A DNA stretch of 9,501 bases, taken from an uncultured Bacteroidota bacterium. Lineage in GTDB: Bacteria; Bacteroidota; Bacteroidia; Chitinophagales; Chitinophagaceae. A program made the translations under genes and the position numbers. The notes under the pieces are model-generated. The model was not told where the DNA came from. It saw only the letters and a list, made by a program, of their open reading frames with translations, and did no database searches. This document shows, piece after piece, positions 1 to 7,532 of the stretch; positions within the stretch are counted from its first letter, which is position 1, and each line of letters starts with the position of its first letter. The DNA is taken from contig CAIWHI010000838.1 in the NCBI GenBank assembly GCA_903912435.1, positions 1 to 9,501 of the forward strand, given 5' to 3'.

Positions 1-108
1 AAGAACACTCATTCCAAAAGCAAATTTAAAACGTTTACGAACTTTAAACCAGCTTACTAATAGGCCAAACAATATAGCACAAAATAAATATGAAAAACTC
101 TTGCAAAA
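1..108 (-). other. Possible 5' piece of a hydrophobic protein running off the left edge
   Basis: On the minus strand an open frame begins just after a TGA (109-111) and stays open for 36 codons to the window edge. It encodes a hydrophobic run (YLFCAILFGLLVSWF) followed by a basic stretch (KVRKRFK), the pattern of one membrane segment followed by a cytoplasmic positive charge. There is no ATG near the beginning; a TTG at 70-72 is the only plausible early start, so this may be chance. If real, it would be the first part of a membrane protein lying downstream of the glycosyltransferases in the same direction. No family can be assigned from so little sequence. Confidence 0.2.
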
Positions 109-170
109 TCAGGAAATCCTTAACTTAATGACATTGCCCTCTGGGGTTCAATATTTTATTATTCCATATT

Positions 171-217
171 CCCCCGGTTTCACCGGGGGCTATTCACATT
201 TAAGAGCCCATCGGGCT
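171..217. repeat. Tandem GC-rich hairpins (REP-like or terminator)
   Basis: Two perfect inverted repeats lie side by side in otherwise AT-rich DNA. The first has CCCCCGG (171-177) and CCGGGGG (183-189) around a 5-nt loop. The second has AGCCC (205-209) and GGGCT (213-217) around a 3-nt loop. They lie about 80 to 125 nt past the stop of the minus-strand glycosyltransferase, so they could end or protect that transcript. Neither has a clear U-run on the minus-strand side, so a REP-like intergenic repeat is equally likely. Copy number elsewhere in the genome would decide. Confidence 0.6.
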
Positions 218-295
218 ATTTCCCTTTATTAATAAATTATTGATTACACCCTCATTATCTATTTCAGACGTAGTTTTGAGTTTAATTCAAATCAG

Positions 296-1213
296 CTATC
301 CTTTCAAATCAAAACCTAAATTCTTACTATCTACACCATTTCCCATATTCCACAAAATAGCTCTTAAAAACACAGTAATAAAGCCCCATTGCTTATCTTT
401 TATATAGGATAATAGGTTGCGGGGGGCAACAACAAAGAGAAAGTAGGGCCAAAATACCATTCTTACATTAAAGGAACAATTACGTCGGATAAACAAGATA
501 CGGTTGCGGTTCATAAAGAACTCTTTTAGGGCACTTTTAGCACCAACAGAAACTGATTCTTTATGGTAAATAAGGGCTTGCATATTAACCCATATTTTAA
601 AACCTGCCTTCCTGATATGTTCGCACCAGTCCATTTCCTCATAATAAAGGAAGTAGTTTTCGGCCATAGGGCCTGCCTTATCAAGGGCTGATTTGCGCAC
701 CATCATTGCCGCCCCGTGTATAAAACCAGTTTCACCGGTATTGGAATCATATTGGCCATTATCTGTTTCGAATTGACCAATGCAACTATTCCTTGCAGTA
801 TAATAGTTCATGGGGGTGAAACCGGCATATTGCAGCATATCGGGCTGTGAAAAATACCTGATTTTGGGAGATACTATGCCCACTTCGGGATGGGTATCCA
901 AGGTAGTGGCCAATGTTTCGATTAATCCTTTGGTGAATTCAGTATCGTTATTAGCCAAAAAAAGGTAATCGCCTGTAGCTATTTTAATGCCCATATTGTT
1001 ACCGCCAGCAAAGCCAAGGTTTACATCTGAACGTATAAATATCACATTGCTGTATTTCTTTTTCCATTCGGGTACAGGGTCGCCTTTGCTGCCATTGTCT
1101 ATGACGATTATTTCAAGATTGGGGTATTGATTGGTTTTGGCAATAGATTCCAGCATAGCCTCGGTAACTGATGGCTGGTTAAAATTGACTGATATGACTG
1201 AAACCTTTTTCAT
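296..1213 (-). CDS. Family 2 glycosyltransferase (rhamnosyltransferase-like)
   Basis: Transfers a sugar from a nucleotide-sugar donor to a growing glycan at the cytoplasmic face of the membrane; donor and acceptor are not predictable here. The 305-residue protein has a GT-A fold, seen as an N-terminal beta strand (KKVSVISVNFNQ), VIDNGS at about 37-42, NLGFAGGNN at about 65-73 (typical of the COG1216 rhamnosyltransferase-like branch), the metal/nucleotide region ANNDTE at about 87-92, GAAMMVRKS at about 167-175, and the acidic acceptor-site motif YYEEMDWC at about 190-197. A hydrophobic C-terminal stretch near 253-264 may hold it to the membrane. The frame can extend to a TTG at 1237, but that would overlap the upstream gene's stop; ATG at 1213 leaves a 13-nt gap and starts exactly at the conserved first strand. 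It is probably cotranscribed with the GT14-like gene. Confidence 0.9.
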   Translation of the reverse strand: MKKVSVISVNFNQPSVTEAMLESIAKTNQYPNLEIIVIDNGSKGDPVPEWKKKYSNVIFIRSDVNLGFAGGNNMGIKIATGDYLFLANNDTEFTKGLIETLATTLDTHPEVGIVSPKIRYFSQPDMLQYAGFTPMNYYTARNSCIGQFETDNGQYDSNTGETGFIHGAAMMVRKSALDKAGPMAENYFLYYEEMDWCEHIRKAGFKIWVNMQALIYHKESVSVGAKSALKEFFMNRNRILFIRRNCSFNVRMVFWPYFLFVVAPRNLLSYIKDKQWGFITVFLRAILWNMGNGVDSKNLGFDLKG

Positions 1214-1226
1214 TTTTAATAATTGA

Positions 1227-2072
1227 TTATGCCCCAATCTGTTTATCTAAAAAATCTAAAATTTCCATATCTACCGCCTTATCAAATTTCCTTGCCAAAA
1301 ATTTACCTGATGCTACCAATTTACCAGCATCTTCAATAGTAAGCATTTTGGGGTTGGCACCTCCTTGCGACCAATCGGTATATACCAGGTTGTTATTTAC
1401 CATATTGTTTTTAAAAGGTGAATTGAAAAGGATTGTTTGGAAAAACAATTCATCTGACCCCCATGAGTATTTAAAAAACCGTGAATATTCAGGGTGTTTT
1501 TTTATATACTCCAGTATATAGTTTACCTGATCCAGCGTTATTGTGAACCAGGTGGCACGACCTACGGGAATAAATCCATGGGGCAGTTTCCTGTTGGGGA
1601 GCAATTTATTCATAATAACCTCTAAGGCATATTTCCCAGGCAGATTGGATTCAACCAAAAAATACTTTTCCAACCGGGGTATGGCTTCTTTCCATACCTC
1701 ATATACAGGATAATATTCCATGAAGGCTTTGCCAATATTCTGTTCAAGATAGGCATGTAATTCTTCAACCCTTCTTAATAGATAATCCTGACCAGATATA
1801 AGATTCACATAATCAAAAGCCACAGCGTAATTTGAGATTTCCTGAAGGCTATTAATTGTTGATTGCACTTGACTATAACCTGCCCAATAGACTTTTACCC
1901 TGTTTTTAATAAAAACCACATTAGCTTCTTTTTCAAGATATTGGAATGGTTGGATATCAGTTTTTAAATCGAGATGAATGAAAAAATAGGCCCCAGGGTG
2001 TTTTAGCCTGCCAATAAGTCTGGCAATTTGTGCCGGATTTTTATGTGCTAATATGAGGTGTGCTATTTTCAT
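1227..2072 (-). CDS. Core-2/I-branching-type glycosyltransferase (GT14, Branch family)
   Basis: Predicted to add a sugar, N-acetylglucosamine or xylose in characterised relatives, to a glycan acceptor. The 281-residue protein is close to the usual length of bacterial members, which lack the stem and membrane anchor of the animal enzymes. Family landmarks appear in order: MKIAHLILAHKNP at the N-terminus, HLDLK at 33-37, WAGYSQVQSTINSL from 63, NLISGQDY at 90-97, GRATWFT near 171, SDELFFQT at 206-213 (E208 is the likely catalytic base by analogy with animal core-2 enzymes), YTDWS at 231-235 and ARKFD at 260-264. No signal peptide is visible, so it acts in the cytoplasm. ATG at 2072 is well placed. 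It lies 13 nt upstream of the family 2 transferase, which suggests successive steps on one surface glycan. Exact donor unknown. Confidence 0.9.
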   Translation of the reverse strand: MKIAHLILAHKNPAQIARLIGRLKHPGAYFFIHLDLKTDIQPFQYLEKEANVVFIKNRVKVYWAGYSQVQSTINSLQEISNYAVAFDYVNLISGQDYLLRRVEELHAYLEQNIGKAFMEYYPVYEVWKEAIPRLEKYFLVESNLPGKYALEVIMNKLLPNRKLPHGFIPVGRATWFTITLDQVNYILEYIKKHPEYSRFFKYSWGSDELFFQTILFNSPFKNNMVNNNLVYTDWSQGGANPKMLTIEDAGKLVASGKFLARKFDKAVDMEILDFLDKQIGA

Positions 2073-2155
2073 TAATTACAAAGGAAGCCAATATTATCCT
2101 AGGAACAATTTTAATGAAAATTTTTGTATTGAGGCCAATTAATTCTCAGGCACAC

Positions 2156-3508
2156 CTATTTTCTCTTTAAAGAATAGTAGTCAACTTTATCATTATGATA
2201 ATCACATTCCTTTTGGAATTGCTTATCCAAGGGGCCACGCCTAGATAAATGATTGAAAACTGCTTCTTTTGAATCGTAATGCCAGGGATAAACTACATTG
2301 TCCCAAAATTTAGGATCATATTCATCCTTTAACCAGGTAAGCCCAGGAAAGAAATTATTTCCATAATCGGGGGTGATGAAACGCGAAACGGAATCAGCAT
2401 ACCACTCGTAAATATTGGTAATGGTAAAATCTGTAGTTTCGAATATAACGGGTTTGAATTGATTGGTGTATTGCCTGGCAATTTTCTTCAGGTACCATTT
2501 ACCATTATAGGGTACATATTCAGCTTCAAGGTCACCATCAATGAAAAAGAACAGGAACTTGTGGTAGCTAAATTTTAAAATGTTTGGAGGATAATTAAAA
2601 GGCGGATAATCATAATCGAAATACCTCAATGATGTTCGTTTGATCTTTTTTATTGCAAATGAACCTCTTTCGATAATGAAGCTGCCTTTTTCATGACTTT
2701 CGCCACCGAAAGTGCTTAAAGAATAGCTCATTACGCCATGGGTATCGCTTGAGGCTCTGCTACATTCATAATTAATCACATAGTCATCGGATTTATTTGA
2801 GGTATCAAAACTAAAATTGTAGCTATTAAATTTACCCGGTAATAAGGCACTTTTATCTAAATGATAAATAGGGTTTTGCTTCAATAATTCCTGGGCATTA
2901 TCCATATGGTCGGTGGTCATATTTGGGATAATTTTACTTTTTCGGGCATGCAGGTTTGCAAATGATTCTGTGGACTCCAATACTTTATTGCCTCTGCTGA
3001 TTTTAAACATCACAACCGGCAGAGCCTCAAAAAAGTTTTGAAACACTTTATTTACTTTCTCATACCTACGGAAGTAGGAATAACAAAAATAGCTGGAATC
3101 CTCATAATTCAGTGGTATTGACGCCACGGCCTTTTCAACCACTTCACGGGCAGAAAGTCCTTTGAATGCGAATTCATTAAGCTGATTAGGTGAAATATCT
3201 AAATAAATCTTCTCAGGAGAATAGTGTGTCGGAGTGTATAAAATACTGGTTTTCAATCCTATGCATGACACATTTAGTGTAATGGATTTAAACTTATCCG
3301 GAACATTAAAACTAAATTTACCATTGCTGTCGGTCAAGGTACTTTGATTAATTTCCGGAACATTTACTGCAGCATAAGGTAATTTAGCCGAATCGCGAAT
3401 GCTGAATAAGATACCAGTAAAACTATATTGGGCATGAAGACTTTGTGGTGCTAATAGAAAGATTAGACACACATAAACTTTCACTAAAGCCCAACTTATA
3501 GACTTCAT
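2156..3508 (-). CDS. Secreted CarboxypepD_reg-like domain protein
   Basis: Exported protein of unknown role, 450 residues from the ATG at 3508. That start gives a clean signal peptide (basic start, hydrophobic VYVCLIFLLA, likely cut after LHA at residue 26). The longer frame begins at a GTG (3538) and places extra residues before the signal, so it is less likely. Just after the signal comes a beta-rich CarboxypepD_reg-like domain (about 28-110), with the typical pattern of inherited 'LPYAAVNV' strand, 'TDSNGKFSF' turn and 'CIGLKT' strand. The rest contains AREVVEKAVASIP, a segment common in Bacteroidota outer-membrane or periplasmic relatives (DUF5686-like), then an aromatic-rich beta region to the C-terminus. 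No TonB-dependent barrel or sorting domain is present. It is 83 nt upstream of the GT14 gene on the same strand, so coexpression is possible. Confidence 0.8.
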   Translation of the reverse strand: MKSISWALVKVYVCLIFLLAPQSLHAQYSFTGILFSIRDSAKLPYAAVNVPEINQSTLTDSNGKFSFNVPDKFKSITLNVSCIGLKTSILYTPTHYSPEKIYLDISPNQLNEFAFKGLSAREVVEKAVASIPLNYEDSSYFCYSYFRRYEKVNKVFQNFFEALPVVMFKISRGNKVLESTESFANLHARKSKIIPNMTTDHMDNAQELLKQNPIYHLDKSALLPGKFNSYNFSFDTSNKSDDYVINYECSRASSDTHGVMSYSLSTFGGESHEKGSFIIERGSFAIKKIKRTSLRYFDYDYPPFNYPPNILKFSYHKFLFFFIDGDLEAEYVPYNGKWYLKKIARQYTNQFKPVIFETTDFTITNIYEWYADSVSRFITPDYGNNFFPGLTWLKDEYDPKFWDNVVYPWHYDSKEAVFNHLSRRGPLDKQFQKECDYHNDKVDYYSLKRK

Positions 3509-3708
3509 ACTGCAATTTGTTACTCGCAAAATATTCACCCATTAATAAGACGTAAAATAGCTATAAAATCTTTGGTTTTCTTGATATCTGGAGACAAATT
3601 TTATTTAACCCACAATCCAATCAGACACACAACATTTTAGCCATACTGTTTTTTATCATTAACCATTATGTTACTATTTCCTACTTTGTGCTACTAGTTT
3701 CGGGCATT
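3509..3708. promoter_or_regulatory. Divergent intergenic region with two expected promoters
   Basis: The 200 bp between the two divergent ATGs must carry promoters for both the secreted CarboxypepD_reg-like gene (minus) and the lipoprotein gene (plus). It is strongly AT-rich. No exact Bacteroidota -7 element (TAnnTTTG) was found; near matches such as TAAAATTTG on the minus strand (near 3593-3605) and TACTTTG on the plus strand (near 3683-3689) differ by one spacer base. No operator palindrome stands out. The call rests on gene orientation, not on a recognised motif. Confidence 0.4.
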
Positions 3709-4755
3709 ATGGAAAACAAGGTTTTTGTTATAGTCTATTGTTTGATAATTTCCTCCCTAATTGCCGGATGCAGTTCATCTGATGGAGCAAAATTGAATAT
3801 GGGCTCTACCAAAATCCCAATAAAGCATGATACTAGCCTAGTTAAACTAGACTCCCTAAAACAACCGATATTAGATACCAATCTTTATAAAAAGCTGGTA
3901 GCGCATTTGGTGCATGATTCGGCGAGTATACACTGGCCAGTAAAAAGTGAATATCCTCTACCAGGGGCAATCCTTCCTTTCAAACGTATAATTGCTTATT
4001 ATGGCAATTTCTACACTCCCAATATGGGTATATTGGGGATGCAACCGGAGGATACTATGCTTGCAAAGCTTGCGGCAGAGGTAAAAAAATGGAAAGAGGC
4101 TGACTCTCTGATTCCTACCCTACCTGCCATAAATTATATTGCTGTTACTGCACAAGGCAAACCTGGTAAGAATAGTAAATACAGGATGAGGATGCCTCCT
4201 GAGCAAATTGAACACGCACTGGCACTGGCTAAGAAAATAAATGGGATTGTGTTTCTTGATGTGCAAGTTGGTTGGAGTTCAGTACAAGATGAAATACCAT
4301 TATTAGAAACCTACTTAAGGCAGCCAAATGTGCATCTGGCTATTGATCCGGAATTTTCGATGAAAGAAAGCGGACGGGCTCCTGGTACGATAATAGGCAC
4401 TTATGATGCAGCAGATTTAAATTATGTAACCAAATACCTTGCCAAATTGGTAAAAGAAAATAAGCTACCACCAAAGATTTTCATTGTACATAGATTTACT
4501 AAGGGCATGGTTACCAATTATAAAGAAATCCTACTGCGACCGGAAGTTCAGATAGTAATGGATATGGATGGATGGGGGTTTCCTGCAAAAAAGGTAAGCT
4601 CTTATGTGCTGGCAGAGGCTATTGAGCCCGTACAATTTACTGGTTTTAAGCTGTTTTATAAGAACGATATTCTTACCCTACCCTGGAAAACAGTAATGAA
4701 ACCTACTGATGTGCTGAAACTCTATCCTAGCCCAATATATATACAGTACCAGTAG
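3709..4755 (+). CDS. Lipoprotein of unknown function, likely TIM-barrel enzyme
   Basis: A 348-residue exported lipoprotein. The signal is MENKVFVIVY then a hydrophobic run ending in the lipobox LIAGC, so Cys21 should be lipidated; a Ser-rich stretch follows. ATG at 3709 is preferred over the upstream GTG at 3688 because it gives a normal-length lipoprotein signal. From about residue 92 there are regularly spaced hydrophobic strands ending in polar or acidic residues: RIIAYYGN (93-100), INYIAVTA (141-148), GIVFLDVQVG (179-188), VHLAIDPEF (208-216), KIFIVHRF (256-263), QIVMDMDGWG (281-290) and FTGFKLFYK (310-318). This beta/alpha rhythm fits a TIM barrel, with D184, D213, E215, H261, D285 and D287 at strand ends as possible active-site residues. 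Similar hypothetical proteins, as I recall, occur in Actinobacteria; no function is known to me. It converges on the GH97 gene with a 10-nt gap. Confidence 0.8.
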   Translation: MENKVFVIVYCLIISSLIAGCSSSDGAKLNMGSTKIPIKHDTSLVKLDSLKQPILDTNLYKKLVAHLVHDSASIHWPVKSEYPLPGAILPFKRIIAYYGNFYTPNMGILGMQPEDTMLAKLAAEVKKWKEADSLIPTLPAINYIAVTAQGKPGKNSKYRMRMPPEQIEHALALAKKINGIVFLDVQVGWSSVQDEIPLLETYLRQPNVHLAIDPEFSMKESGRAPGTIIGTYDAADLNYVTKYLAKLVKENKLPPKIFIVHRFTKGMVTNYKEILLRPEVQIVMDMDGWGFPAKKVSSYVLAEAIEPVQFTGFKLFYKNDILTLPWKTVMKPTDVLKLYPSPIYIQYQ

Positions 4756-4765
4756 GTTTTAGCCA

Positions 4766-7480
4766 TCAGTGAACCATTATCTCATCACAAAACATCCATG
4801 CTTTTTGACCCGCTCCGGTATGCCATGATGGGCAGGTATGAATACTGGTTGCAATTAACTTCACATACCGGGCTTTGATATGACCGGGCATGGCTTTAAA
4901 ATCTTTTATCTGCCTAATATTTATATTGGATGGTTGCTCATTCTTAACAAAATCCGACCCAATAATATTATAGTTGACGCCATCTAGTGAGACCAGAAAT
5001 TCAACCTTTGAGGGTAAGAATATCCAATCATTTGGTGAGTAAAGAAAGCCAGCTTTGACACTGTCGATTTCAGTAATCTGTTTTAGATCAATTGTTGCTG
5101 ATAGGTCCACACCATAGTAACCCTGCCATGCACCTGTAGTAAAATTATAAGTACCCCTTATTCCATCCACCAAGGCATTCTTACCCGAAGCAGGATAAAG
5201 CGGACTAAATTCGGTGGCTAATTTGAGAGGCTTATTTAATCCCGAGTGACATATCTGATTATCGCCAAATGTTTTTTGGTTTGAGAAAACCTTCATTTTA
5301 TAACTTGCCTGAGAATTGAATTGGCTAATACTCGGAAAAGTTTGGATATCAGAAGTGGATGCAGGGCTTATTTCAATGGCTTGCCCACCGGCTTTGGCAA
5401 GCGATGAGTAAATGGTATCCCTGCTTGTTACAAGATATTTACCAATTTCAATAGATTCAGGGTTGGTTTCCCAATCTGTGCTTATTGAATCACTATAGAT
5501 TGTGGCAAGGTAGGTGGTGTTTTTATCTAAAAATGATAGTGGCTGTTTGATTAAATAGCAATGCTCATCACAAATTGCACCTATGAACCATTTATCTGCC
5601 TTTCGACGGGCAATAGAAATATAATGACCAATTTGAGCATCTATTACTTTTGTTTCATCCCATGATGAAGGCACATCTTCCAAAAACTTGAAGGCAGGAT
5701 TGTTTTCATAATTCTCAATCATATCGCTGGCCATCATCATGGGGCTGAACTGAACCACTGAAAGAGCCAACTGATTTGATATTGTACAATACAATCTTTT
5801 GTTTTGTTCGGGAGTATGTATGATTTTGAAAATGCCCGGTGTATAATCATAAGGACCAGCCAAAAAGCGGGTGAAGGGCAATATGGCCTCGTGGTAAGGA
5901 GGCGTGGCATTGTAGGTGGCATTCCATTCATTACCCCTTGCAGCTTCCTGGCTCAGCAAATTGGGCCACGTGCGGTCGAGGCCGGTGGGTTTGATACTTT
6001 CATGCACATCAAGGCATATCTGGTACTTAGCCGCCATTTCCACTACTTTTTGAAAGTGATTTACCATATACTGGCCGTGATGGTGGTATCCTTTGGGACT
6101 AATAGTGCCTGCATAGCCTGTTTTTAGATAGTGGATACCTTGCTTTTGACATAATGCAAAAGCATCTTCCATTTGCCTTTCATATTCAGGGATATTGCCA
6201 CCGGTTTCGTGGTGGGAAATGAAGTTTACCTTTTTCTTCCTGGCATACCTACACACTTCCTCCAGGTCGAAATCGGGGTAAGGAGTAGAGAAATCCTGGA
6301 GTGGAGTTTTTCCTGATGACCAGGTTTCCCAGCCTTTGTTCCAACCTTCGGCCAAAACACCACCTATATTATGGGCAGCAGCAAAATCGATATACTGCTT
6401 GGTGCGGGCAGTGGTTGCCCCATGGTTAGGGCCTTCGGTCCAGGTATACCTGCCCGTATGCATGCCCCACCATATGCCCACAAATTTTATGGGTTTAATC
6501 CATGAAACATCCTTCAGGGTGCATGGTTCATTTAGGTTCTGGATGAGATGAGATTCAATTAACCCACCAGGAGCTCTGGAAACTTGTATGGTACGCCATG
6601 GAGTGATGAATGGAGATGGGACTGTTGCACAAATGCTGTCAGGCCCTGGCCATAATTTCGAAACAAAGCTTAAAGGCTTGTTCTTTTGCCTTTTCAAGGT
6701 CATTTCGGAGTAATTTGAAAGGGCCGCTTCATGAATACTTAAGTATAAGCCTGTACTGGTTTCAATAGTAATTGGTGTATTGCAATCCTCTATTTTGCTT
6801 AATGGAGTGTGCCTATAGAGTGATTCATAGGCAAATTCATCAGCAGGAATCCACCATGCACTATCATTGGCTGGAAAATTGAATTCGGTGTTTTCAGACA
6901 CGATTTCCATATCCGTGTTTTTCCAATTACTTATTTCATACCTGAATGCCACCCCATCATTATAGGCTCTTGTAAAGACTTTTAGGGTTCGGCCATGTTT
7001 TATAGGCTCAGTAAAAGTGATAATATGTTCGGTATAATTATTTCTTACTACCTTATCTGTTCCGCAAATAGTTTCCCATGAAGTATCAATCCTATTGTAT
7101 TGACAATCAGTGGCTACTAAACCTGGCCCAAGAAGTGGCTGGTCTTTAAAACCAAAAGAAAAATTTGATTTACGTATTACATTCTGAGTATCAGAATATA
7201 CCTCATAATAAGGCGAACCACCATCTATGGCTACTTTTATGCGTAACCTTCCATCGGGGGATGCAATGGTAAATTCAGAAGGTTGGGCTTGGGCGGTGAT
7301 GTATAAAATTACTATAACGAAACATAATAATTTTGAAAAACAGGATCTAAACCAATTTTGACAATACTGAAAGATCAAAATTGCTAAAAAATTGACATCC
7401 CCCGTGTCCCCTTCCCTACCACACAATGCCTGCGCACAAAGGGGGAATTGCCGCTTCAAGAAAATTAGGCTATTAGTCAT
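4766..7480 (-). CDS. Secreted GH97 alpha-glucosidase with C-terminal F5/8 (CBM32-like) domain
   Basis: Predicted to release glucose from alpha-glucans by an inverting, calcium-dependent mechanism in the periplasm or at the surface. In the 904-residue frame the order is signal-like segment (about 47-66, ending AQA), GH97 N-terminal beta domain (about 68-325), catalytic barrel (about 330-610), GH97 C-terminal beta domain (to about 707), then a discoidin-type domain (about 730-904, with GKNALVDG, WQGYYGVDL, PSKVEFLVSLDG, AWMFCDEI). The glutamates E425 (HHET), E494 (HES), E512 (QEAARG) and E518 (NEW) have the spacing 69, 18 and 6, identical to E439, E508, E526 and E532 of SusB, which supports the inverting glucosidase subgroup over the retaining galactosidases. 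The binding domain makes it longer than a usual GH97 enzyme (about 650-740). The start is uncertain: ATG at 7480 places about 45 unlikely residues before the signal and crosses a GC-rich palindrome. A TTG at 7378 would give a normal signal peptide (870 residues). Confidence 0.93.
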   Translation of the reverse strand: MTNSLIFLKRQFPLCAQALCGREGDTGDVNFLAILIFQYCQNWFRSCFSKLLCFVIVILYITAQAQPSEFTIASPDGRLRIKVAIDGGSPYYEVYSDTQNVIRKSNFSFGFKDQPLLGPGLVATDCQYNRIDTSWETICGTDKVVRNNYTEHIITFTEPIKHGRTLKVFTRAYNDGVAFRYEISNWKNTDMEIVSENTEFNFPANDSAWWIPADEFAYESLYRHTPLSKIEDCNTPITIETSTGLYLSIHEAALSNYSEMTLKRQKNKPLSFVSKLWPGPDSICATVPSPFITPWRTIQVSRAPGGLIESHLIQNLNEPCTLKDVSWIKPIKFVGIWWGMHTGRYTWTEGPNHGATTARTKQYIDFAAAHNIGGVLAEGWNKGWETWSSGKTPLQDFSTPYPDFDLEEVCRYARKKKVNFISHHETGGNIPEYERQMEDAFALCQKQGIHYLKTGYAGTISPKGYHHHGQYMVNHFQKVVEMAAKYQICLDVHESIKPTGLDRTWPNLLSQEAARGNEWNATYNATPPYHEAILPFTRFLAGPYDYTPGIFKIIHTPEQNKRLYCTISNQLALSVVQFSPMMMASDMIENYENNPAFKFLEDVPSSWDETKVIDAQIGHYISIARRKADKWFIGAICDEHCYLIKQPLSFLDKNTTYLATIYSDSISTDWETNPESIEIGKYLVTSRDTIYSSLAKAGGQAIEISPASTSDIQTFPSISQFNSQASYKMKVFSNQKTFGDNQICHSGLNKPLKLATEFSPLYPASGKNALVDGIRGTYNFTTGAWQGYYGVDLSATIDLKQITEIDSVKAGFLYSPNDWIFLPSKVEFLVSLDGVNYNIIGSDFVKNEQPSNINIRQIKDFKAMPGHIKARYVKLIATSIHTCPSWHTGAGQKAWMFCDEIMVH
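7394..7450. repeat. GC-rich imperfect palindrome over the GH97 start
   Basis: Outer arms GACATCCCCC (7394-7403) and GGGGGAATTG (7441-7450) face each other, extended inward by GTGT against ACAAA, with a GC-rich centre. The stretch is clearly richer in G and C than the DNA on both sides. Its form resembles short intergenic palindromic repeats of Bacteroidota genomes, though this is from memory. It lies inside the longest reading frame of the GH97 gene, before the signal peptide, and is more plausible as non-coding leader than as protein. It could also fold in the mRNA near the start. Confidence 0.5.
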
Positions 7481-7532
7481 TCTTTGAGCTTTTTAATAAG
7501 GTTTATTATCTCTTACTGGCACAGGAAATATA

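Noticed and set aside
4753..4768. Bidirectional terminator between the lipoprotein and GH97 genes
   Set aside because: The 10-nt convergent gap contains no inverted repeat.
5737..6551. Short open frames on both strands inside the GH97 gene (5737-5931, 5804-6127, 6336-6551)
   Set aside because: They overlap the well-supported catalytic domain in other frames, show no family motif, and have irregular composition. They are shadows.
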